Below are positions 57,131 through 64,000 of a DNA stretch of 64,000 bases, in pieces. The position numbers and the translations under genes are program-made. Every line of letters starts with the position of its first letter. Within the stretch, counting starts at the first letter, position 1. This DNA is from Parasponia andersonii (taxonomy: Eukaryota > Streptophyta > Magnoliopsida > Rosales > Cannabaceae). Location of the stretch: assembly GCA_002914805.1 (NCBI GenBank), contig JXTB01000403.1:254739-318738 (forward strand), read 5' to 3'. The notes under the pieces were generated by a model that searched no databases, had not been told where the DNA came from, and worked only from the letters and a program-made list of their open reading frames with translations.

Positions 57131-59000
57131 CCAACTTTTATGTTGTAATGCTTCAACAATAGTGGTGGGTTCTCGAGAAGCGATGAATACTCGTGGTTTG
57201 GTAATACCAGACTTAACTCGAGTTTGCATTGCATGGATATTAGAAACAGCAGCTGAACTAGTAGTATCAGCAGGCTGAGATGAAGTGGCAGCAAGTTGAG
57301 CTTAAACAGCAACAATGTAAGAACCAGATTTGGCTTTATCAAAAGGAACAATGCACATATGAACTTGAGTAGAAACTGAAGTAGATCCTACACAAGAACT
57401 CATATTGGAAATAGAGACTGAAGAAATTGAACTTAGTTGTAAAAGAAACATACTTTTATCAAATTGTACATCTCTAGAAATCAAAATTTTATTTGTGGTT
57501 GTATCTAAACATTTGTAACCCTTGTGATTCAAACTATAGTCGAGAAATACACATTGTTTAAATCTAAATTGAAGCTTGTGTTTATTAAAAGGTCGAATAT
57601 TTGGATAACATACACATCCAAAAATTTGCAAAATGGAGGATTCCCATGAACTAGAGGAGTAGGCAGTTTGTTGATTAAACAGAATAAGGTGCGAAAAGCT
57701 GCATCCCAAAACTTAAAGGGCATTGAGGCTTTAGCAAGCAAGGTAAGACCCGTTTAAACAATATGAATATGCTTCCTTTCAGTAACTCTATTTTGCTGAT
57801 AAGCAGCAGGACAAGATACTTGATGAACAATACCATGCTTAGTAACAAAATCCGTAAATGCTCTAAATTCACCATCCCAATTTGTCTGAATGGCTTTAAG
57901 TTTTGAATCAAGTTGTAACTCCATTTGGGCCTTGAAATTGATAAAGGCAGTTAGTGCACCTGACTTATTCTCTAGCAAGTATATCTATGTAAACTACGAG
58001 GATGTTGGAAAATGGGCTGGGTTAAGATTTTGGACTTATCTTGGGCTTGGAAGCCTATATATTTTTGAAAATCTAAGTTTGTGTTAAAAAACTCATTTTC
58101 ATGAAAAAATTGAGTGGGACTCATATCTTGTTGATGAAAGGTCTTGGTAAATTCTTGTTCTCCTCCGCAAGGACATCGGTTTTGTATATTCACATGTTCA
58201 AAATGGTACATGGATGAATGAGAAATTGTTGCTCAAAAGTATACCATTGAAATAAAAAAAATAAAAGAAAAATCTTAGAGACCCATATTGGTGGGAAATG
58301 CATGGTATAAGTGGTTTATATCAAACTTTGTTTTGTGATGGTGGTAAGAATAACTACCATAGATGCTCTTTTAGGCGCGTGCAGAGGTGCACAAATCTTC
58401 GGGTTTGGGCCTGAATTTGCATGGGCTTATATGTGCCTCTACTTGCGGACACGAATATTGGGACGAAACTTGGACTATAGTAAGCTTAACTTAATTTCTC
58501 TTTCTTTTCTGACCTGCCTAATGCATGAAACTACCATCAGAAACATTTTGGATGTAAAGCTTTTAACATCATGGTTATGGCTGGCATGTGTAACAGCCAT
58601 ATTAATGGCTATAAAAAAAACGTTTGAATTTAATTGGAAAAGCTGCCAAAAACGTTTTGGCATTATGGATTGATTTTATAGTGGAATTTCCTTTAAAGCT
58701 TATAAAAGGAGAGCTCTTCCTCTCATTTCAACATACTGAAAAACAAAAACTTCTCTCTAGTCCTCTTTAGTGCTCTCTTTCTCAAATTTCTCTATTCTTC
58801 GAGTGTTTTTTAGTTCATCAGTATAAACATTTGTAACTTTATATATACCGTATGTTGTTGTTAATTATGTGTTACATAGGAAGCATTAACAAAGCTGATA
58901 TAATAGATATACCCATTAGAAGAAATGGTGTGAGCTGGACCCAAAGATCATAATGAACTAATTGAAGTGGTACATTATAAGTAGTTTCAGATGAAGGAAA
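57131..59000 (-). pseudogene. Integrase of the small copia element, split by a solo LTR
   Basis: Downstream part: LENKSGALTAFINFKAQMEL, IQTNWDGEFRAFTDFVTKHG, CPAAYQQNRVTERKH, FKFWDAAFRTLFCLINKLP, VYVIQIFDLLINTSFNL. Upstream part beyond the insertion: GYIYYISFVNASS. The first catalytic Asp of FVD is Asn and the second (usually TDxGGEF) is also Asn, both G-to-A, so the enzyme is dead. The split falls at the 5-bp duplication of the solo LTR. Confidence 0.85.
58003..58876 (+). mobile_element. Solo LTR nested in the small copia element (same family as 16494)
   Basis: Starts TGTTGGAAAATGGGC, ends GTGTTACA, 874 bp. Flanks gagga (57998-58002) and tagga (58877-58881) match at 4/5. It follows the 16494 LTR in order: aactcattttcatga, aaaattgagtgggac, tgatgaaaggtcttggt, ttctcctccgcaaggacatc, tataaaaggagagctc (TATA), but lacks several hundred bases of that LTR, mostly from U5. 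No internal domain. Confidence 0.87.
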
Positions 59001-59670
59001 TGGAAAATTATGAATTTTAACAAGAGCACAAGATAGGGAAAAAAATGAAGAATCATTTTATCATCATGATGAATTTTATAATGATTGAGAACTACTTTTA
59101 CAACTTGGCAGGAGAGATGACCTAATCTACTATGCCACAAATCACAAGTGGATTGTTTTATTTCTGAAGCATATACAAAGTATAAACAGTATTTACATTA
59201 GTAGTTTGGACACTGCCTAAGCTCGAAAGTGATAGGAAGATGATGCAGAAAGTGGTTGAACATGAAGACATCGAGAATCAAAAGCATAGAGGCTATTCAC
59301 TAGCTTGCCTTCAAGAAGCACTACCTTAGAATCCTGATCCTTCACAAATTAGGAATCAGAATAGAATTCAAAATAAACTTTGTTATCACAGACAAACTTT
59401 GAAACACTAATTAAGTTCTTGGTAATAGAGGGCACATGAAGTGTGTGATTCAAAGCTAGAAATTTATGAGAAACTGAAGAGAAAAATACTGTTTTGCCAA
59501 TGTCTTTGATGGACACATCTGAAATGTCACCCATATGAATCTTTTCTGGACCTTGATATTCTATTTTGAGAATGAGATTTCTAGCATCTAGTGTTAGATA
59601 TGATTGATGGCGCCTGAATCTGGGTACCAATTAGTATCACAAACAGATTGTGGAGCAGCCAACATAGTTG
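59001..59670 (-). pseudogene. Protease and pre-integrase region of the small copia element
   Basis: WYPDSGAINHI at about 59605-59630 is the copia protease active site (DSGA) followed by a stop. Then GDISDVSIKDIGKT, LNHTLHVPSITKNLISVSKF and the pre-integrase WHSRLGHLSCQVVKVVLN near 59080-59140. Confidence 0.85.
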
Positions 59671-60725
59671 ACATTTCAGAACATCAGTTCAGATTGTAGC
59701 TGTTTTGAGAAGCAGTGAACATCCCAGTAGCATAATAGCTAACATTAGCTTGATTTGCAAATGCATTCCCAGTAAAATTGGCTTGAGGAGGCCCTCAAAA
59801 ATTCTAATCAAACCTGTGCCAATACTGAGTGACTGTACGCCCTAATTTCCATAAAGTTGACACTGTGGCCAATTATTACTCTGCCACCTCCTCCAGAAAA
59901 AACCTCTCTCTGAGAACCAAGAAAGACATTGCCATTGAAATTTCCTATGTTAGATTGATAGTTTCCTCGTCCTTGAAAACCAGATTTATAGTTCCCATGA
60001 TAATTGCCATGATTGCCATTAAATCCTCCTCTTTGATTTCCTCTAGTAGGCTGAGTAGCTATATTTTCAATAGGTGGAACATTCTCTAGATTCGAAGTAT
60101 TTTTCTCCAACCTAGACTCTAAAGCTAGCAGCAATGCTTCAATTTTTGCAATAGTGCATGAATCTTTCCTAGAACTCACAGAAATTACAAATGTATCATA
60201 TTCTGAAGATAATCCATCAAAGATTGCTTTAATGGGATCTCCAACAGAAGCAAGTCAGTCTACACAAGTTTTAATTTTCAAAAGATAAGTGCTAATGAAA
60301 GAATCACCTTTCTTTGTGTTCTGCAACTGAGTTTTGAACTGAGAGATATTAGCCTTAGTTTGAGTTGCAAAATAGGTCTCCATAGATTTCCAAATCTGAG
60401 CTAAAGTATTAGACCCAACCATTCGAGTCAAGAGACTTTCAGACATTGAAGAAAGGAGCCAAGAAACTAGAATCTAATTCTGTTGATCCCAAGTAAGAAA
60501 AGCATAATTGATTGTACGATTGGCTTCGTTTGTGGCTATAAGAAAAAAAGTTGGAAAAGACTTTGAACTATCGATAAAAGTAAAATCTTATAATTGATGG
60601 CTACGAATAATTACATGGACTTGTTGATGCCATGGAAGATAATTCATACCGTTGAGCTTGACTAAAATGATATGGCCAAAAGTGACTGTGGTGAATCACA
60701 GGGTTAAAGACGAATAGGTGGTCAT
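59671..60725 (-). pseudogene. gag of the small copia element
   Basis: Possible start ATG 60725, 26 bases inside the primer site. Core LAQIWKSMETYFATQTKANI, SQFKTQLQNTKKGDSFISTY, stop, GDPIKAIFDGLSSEYDTFVI is UBN2-type gag. A Gly/Asn/Arg-rich stretch (NHGNYHGNYKSGFQGRGNY) precedes a broken zinc knuckle (about 59825-59890). Several stops. Confidence 0.85.
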
Positions 60726-60750
60726 GGTGCCTGCTCTAACTTATAGAGGT

Positions 60751-60763
60751 GGCTCTGATACCA
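60751..60763 (-). other. Primer-binding site of the small copia element
   Basis: Minus strand TGGTATCAGAGCC, complementary to initiator methionine tRNA, adjacent to the 5' LTR. Confidence 0.93.
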
Positions 60764-60977
60764 TGGTCGAAAGAAGGAACGAGCTAGTATTGAAGAAAAT
60801 CAATTTATTATATTGATCAAAGAATGAGCTACAGAGTCCTTTTTATATAGATCTCAAGTACAGAGCTAATCATAGTAGTATTAGCTAATGAATCTCTTAT
60901 ACAATGAGACATGTACAAAGCTAACATAACAAAAAGTTTAACAGCTCTAACAGCATTGTAACTACTATTCTTTAACA
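60764..60977 (-). repeat. 5' LTR of the small copia element
   Basis: 214 bp, TG..CA bounded (plus-strand TGGTCGAAAGAAGG .. TTTAACA). Matches 55497-55684 through gaacgagctagtattgaaga and actaatacaatgagacatgt-type segments. Confidence 0.9.
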
Positions 60978-62269
60978 TCCTCTTTCTTTTTTCTTTGCCT
61001 TCTTCTACATAATTTTTTCTCTAAAAAAAATTTAGGTTTTAAACAGAGCCTAGTAGAAACTTAAGAGAACCTCTAATATTGAATTAATTAGTAGAAAAGC
61101 ATACTCCATTATAATGGTCAAAATTACATTTACAAGAATAATAGACCAAAACTACTAATGATCTTCGCCAATCCAACTATATATATTGCAGCTCGGACCA
61201 TGATCAAGTAGCACCATGCTTGAGTAGTATTTCTGGGAATAGAAGCAGCATAGAAAAACACTTTTAATATATTGTGTCTGAGCTTGGCAAAAAATTCCAA
61301 GTACCTATCTTTCCTTTATCTAATGAGGTCCCAATCCGAACTTGCCAACATCTGCCTTTCCTGGTCAATGCAGCTTGAAATCAACATGTCTAGATGAAAG
61401 CTGTGGCTGCCATAATCAAAAGTTGGCAACGGTAGAAAGCCAAATCAATGTCATCTACGAAGATGTTAACTTGGCTGTGACTAGCATCATTCCATATCTC
61501 ATTAAGGCAATTCAAGAATCGGGTTCTAAGACTAGTAGCCTTCTACCTCTCCTGCACCCTTATCATCATCTTCACATGAGTACTACAACTACAACATATC
61601 AAGTCAGTTGGAGAGCCTCAAGAACAAGCAATGTAGAGTTTTCATTGTTCATACTAATCTAATATGATATCAAACCTCTTATTACTTGTATGAAATCTCA
61701 TATGTGCATACATATCTAATGAATTAGTAATATAATACAATATCAGAACTCTCAGTATTACATCTAATGGTATTCAAATTTGTTGAACTATACACTAAAT
61801 CTAAATTTGTGGTTAATATACCACTAATTTTGACAAGTCTTAGATAAAAGATATCATAAATTAATGTGACATGAGAAAAATTAATCAGAAATTCATCTCA
61901 GATAGCCTTCATAGTTTGGCTCTTTGTGACAATGATTACCACACAGTGTTTCACAGTAAGTTTGACAAGTTTACTACTAACGGTTTAACAGATTAATCCA
62001 ACTGCAGTGGACATCGAAACTCTAAAGAAGACGAGCACTAAAGTTGGTTGTGATGCGAATTCCATTGCGGTGAAATATTTGGAGGTGGTCGTAGGTTTCC
62101 ATATCTAAACAATATCATAAAAATAAATTCAGGAGATGACTATCCTCAAGCTCTTGAAAGTGGAGAGATAGTGGTGGCCTTTCTTGAGGTTCCTTATCTC
62201 AAATTATTCCTATTTAAGTACTGCAATAACTTCACCACTTTAAGACCACACTGCAACAAAAAATGTCTT

Positions 62270-62800
62270 TCAAGACGCTTTATAAGTGCCTTGAAAGGCC
62301 TTTCACGAAGCCCACAAAAGTGCCTTGATTCCAGGTGCTGTGATAAAACTTGGCTCCAAAGACGCTTATAAGGTGCCATGAAAGATCTATCAAGGCGCCT
62401 ATTAGATACCGTGAAAGACATTTTCCACGGCGCCTATAAGTGCCTTGAAAGGCCTTTCACAGCGCCCACAAAAGCGCCTTGGTTCCAAGTGTTGTGATAA
62501 GTCTTGGCTACAAAGGTACTTATAAGGTGCCATGGAAGGTCTATCAAGGCGCTTATTAGATGCCGGGATATGCATCTTCCACGACGCCTATAAAGCGCCG
62601 TAAAAGGCATCTTCTACGGCACCTATAAAGCGCCGTGGAAGATGTCTACCAAGGCGCCTACTAGGTGTCGTGAAAAATATTTTCCACGGCGCCTGTTAAG
62701 CGCCTTTGTATATTTTTACCAAGGAGCTTAACAGGCGCCGTAGAAGATGCCTTTCACAGCGCCTAATAGGCGCCTTGGTAGATAATTTCCAGGGAGTATT
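62270..62800. repeat. CACTA subterminal inverted/direct repeats with GGCGCC cores
   Basis: Motifs ggcgcc, gcgcctat and the tails tttccacggcgcctataag and accaaggcgccta recur about every 20-60 bases, in both orientations, at 62392, 62430, 62551, 62584, 62620, 62654, 62689, 62733 and 62768 among others. The unit can pair with its neighbours, so the single strand would fold strongly. Confidence 0.8.
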
Positions 62801-63055
62801 TGTAACGTATTTGTCTATACTATCCCCTGAAATTTTATAAATATAATCCAAATTCATTACATATACCAAATATTTGAAATAAAATGGAGTATAAATATAT
62901 ATTTACATAATAATATTAAATTAACATAATAATCTATATAATCTATATATACATTAGTTTTCTAAGCCAAACTAACATGATCATCAAAGACTATACATAC
63001 CACAAATAAACAAAGATTAAGAATCTCAAATGAGAAATTGTATTAGTTCTTCGAC
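62801..63055 (-). other. Downstream flank of the transposon protease gene
   Basis: AT-rich stretch between the subterminal repeats and the stop codon of the protease gene, probably its 3' UTR. No further feature. Confidence 0.5.
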
Positions 63056-63939
63056 CTACTCTTCAAGAAATCTGTTGATATCATCCTTTGTATAGAAATT
63101 TTGTCCATTAAACTATAAATTCAAACACCTTATTTATTAGAAAGTTATCAATCAAACTATAAATTAAAATAGAACTAATAAAACATATGGTTACATACCA
63201 TTGTGGCAAATGATTTAACATTGGCTTGTTCAATGACTTCTCTCATAAATTTACATATGTAGAATCCGCACTCAACATTTGTTGGTTATCTTGGGCACTA
63301 TACATAAGCATAAAGTAAACATAAGTAATTTTAATTAATCTTCAATCTAACAAGTGTTATTAATTCAAATTTAGTACCTTTATTAACTTATAAACCGGAC
63401 CATTTGATCTTCCTTTCTTCCCTTTTTCTACATTATATATCTTAAATGCACTTTGAATTGGAAATACGCAAACACAATAATAAAAGGTTAGCAATAGCAA
63501 CCATAAGTAAAAATACCATAAGAAACTAAACTATAACAAAATAACTATTAGAAAACTTACTTGATCATTGTTAAACCAATTTCCTCACAAAGAGCTAAGC
63601 CGAGAAGATCTAGAAACTATGCATAACCTTTAAGAGGATAAATGATAAGCAACATCCAATGGTCCCTACTCATAAAATTGATGATAAAGATTATTAATAT
63701 GTAACAATTAAATTCATATAGGAAGTAGTTGATCATATGACAATTTGTTAAGTTTAAAATCTTACCCATGATTCTAAGGTGTAATTAGAAATTGATGTTC
63801 ATTCTCCATGGATAACATCTGGGTTGCTAAACTTATAGCATGATCCTCACATAGACCACCTTCTGTAGCAGCTGCACTAGGATCCATGAACATATACCCA
63901 GCTTGATAGCCATATTGGGTCACTAAATGTTGTAAATAC
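63056..63939 (-). pseudogene. Ulp1/C48 cysteine protease domain of the CACTA element (3' part, five exons)
   Basis: Exons with GT..AG borders that join in one frame: 63766-63939, 63561-63665, 63378-63450, 63199-63297, 63056-63112 (stop TAG). Seen: YLQHLVTQYGYQAGYMFMDP, EDHAISLATQMLSMENEHQF; the catalytic His in GDHWMLLIIYPLKGY; the Asp in FLDLLG; the Gln..Cys part in PTNVECGFYICKFMREVIEQ. Stops fall in place of a residue in ITP.NHG, before FLD, and at the catalytic-region Gln of the PR.PTNVECG motif. The last two fit CAA/CAG to TAA/TAG changes. Ulp1-like domains process or imitate SUMO proteases and occur in several plant CACTA and Mutator-like elements; their role in transposition is unclear. 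The 5' part of the gene is beyond the window. Confidence 0.82.
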
Positions 63940-64000
63940 CTACAAGTAAAAAATGTAATGTGAATTAAGTGTTGTATTATATAATTGCCAACTATAAATA

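Larger units (their letters stand above)
55497..60977 (-). mobile_element. Small-LTR Ty1/copia element (Retrofit/Ale-like) in the GLR locus
   Basis: LTRs at 60764-60977 (5') and 55497-55684 (3'), flanked by tcctg and tcctc (4/5 duplication). Initiator-tRNA primer site at 60751-60763 directly next to the LTR; polypurine tract GCGAGGGGTGG (minus strand, near 55685-55695). Gene order on the minus strand is gag, protease, integrase, RT, RNase H. Short LTRs, a DSGA protease and YMDD RT point to the Retrofit/Ale side of copia (inference). A solo LTR of another family interrupts the integrase. Many stops; inactive. Confidence 0.92.
54368..62248 (+). pseudogene. Glutamate receptor-like (GLR) channel pseudogene
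   Basis: Plant GLRs are plasma-membrane Ca2+-permeable channels gated by amino acids. Exon 1 (54368-54656, donor ttag|gtgagc) looks intact: a hydrophobic signal segment, then NKLRLGAIINHDSRDGRREK and VNDSQGDLMQT, the amino-terminal ligand-domain start. After an intron carrying a copia element, decayed ligand-domain pieces follow at about 61240-61660 (SELGKKFQVPIFPLSNEVP, stop, MKAVAAIIKSW, NVIYEDVNLAV, LKNKQCRVFIVHTNL) with stops and at least two frame changes. Then come M3 (IAFIVWLFVTMITTQ..SLTSLL), a stop for Gln, and S2 (VDIETLKKTS, frameshift, NSGDDYPQALESGEIVVAFL, LFLFKYC) at about 61888-62240. Most of the ligand domain, S1, M1 and the pore are absent. The CACTA element at 62249 truncates it. 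Family-level identification is firm; it is dead. Confidence 0.88.
62249..64000 (-). mobile_element. CACTA (En/Spm-like) transposon end, continues past the window
   Basis: Terminal CACTGCAACAAAAAATG begins at 62249 and is the CACTA-type terminus (typically CACTACAA..). The preceding triplet cca (62246-62248) would be one copy of a 3-bp duplication. From 62270 to 62800 there is a GC-rich subterminal region with many copies of aaggcgcct, cacggcgcct and aggcgccttgg in both orientations, as expected for transposase binding regions. A protease gene follows on the minus strand, so this is the 3' end of that gene's transposon. The other terminus is outside the window. Confidence 0.85.

Noticed and set aside
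61342..61662. Plus-strand frame of 106 residues as an independent gene
   Set aside because: It is a frame-mixed part of the GLR pseudogene (NVIYEDVNLAV is GLR ligand-domain sequence); its N-terminal part is out of the GLR frame.
1..64000. tRNA or rRNA genes, CRISPR arrays, bacterial features, viral integrations
   Set aside because: None found by reading. tRNA-like boxes at 14.5 and 50.3 kb belong to SINE-like relics, and tandem repeats lack CRISPR spacing.

Overview
The window is nuclear DNA from a flowering plant, almost certainly a eudicot. It is AT-rich, has introns bounded by GT..AG, and is crowded with Ty1/copia LTR retrotransposons, a CACTA-type DNA transposon, MITEs, SINE-like pieces, microsatellites and one assembly gap (1158-1827). 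No prokaryotic features (operons, ribosome binding sites, CRISPR arrays) are present. No tRNA or rRNA gene was found, only tRNA-derived SINE-like relics. The species cannot be fixed from the sequence alone.

Host genes. (1) An NCL-type sodium/calcium exchanger with two EF-hands lies on the minus strand (7231 down to about 1852). Six of its exons are readable and splice in frame; the last coding exon should lie in the gap. (2) A single-exon gene at 42000-44855 (+) encodes a 951-residue acidic, coiled-coil, probably nuclear protein of no family I can name. It carries three different in-frame tandem repeats. (3) A glutamate receptor-like (GLR) pseudogene (+, 54368 to 62248) keeps an intact first exon and decayed ligand-domain and M3/S2 pieces. 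It is invaded by a copia element and cut off by a CACTA element.

Transposon layout. A solo LTR (14878-16036) lies just before a 17.6-kb copia element (16494-34053, TSD cttag). That element carries, inside its reverse-transcriptase region, a second, oppositely oriented Sirevirus-like copia element (20837-30867) with an extra ORF of the 'putative plant transposon protein' type downstream of pol. A fourth LTR pair (34556-35038 and 40459-40981) bounds a 5.4-kb interior with no visible gag or pol, so it looks like a large non-autonomous derivative. A small copia element (55497-60977, minus strand) sits in the GLR locus and itself contains a solo LTR (58003-58876) related to the 17.6-kb family. The right edge is the end of a CACTA-like element (from 62249) with GGCGCC-rich subterminal repeats and a five-exon remnant encoding a Ulp1/C48 cysteine protease domain.

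Gene-free stretches hold satellites and minisatellites (12149-12740, 52690-53850, 39905-40235), a long-inverted-repeat MITE (46798-47354) and AT-rich DNA in which I see nothing more. Almost all retroelement reading frames are broken, and many stops and lost catalytic residues are G-to-A or C-to-T changes (Trp to stop, Gln to stop, Cys to Tyr, Asp to Asn), the pattern expected from long-term cytosine methylation and deamination.
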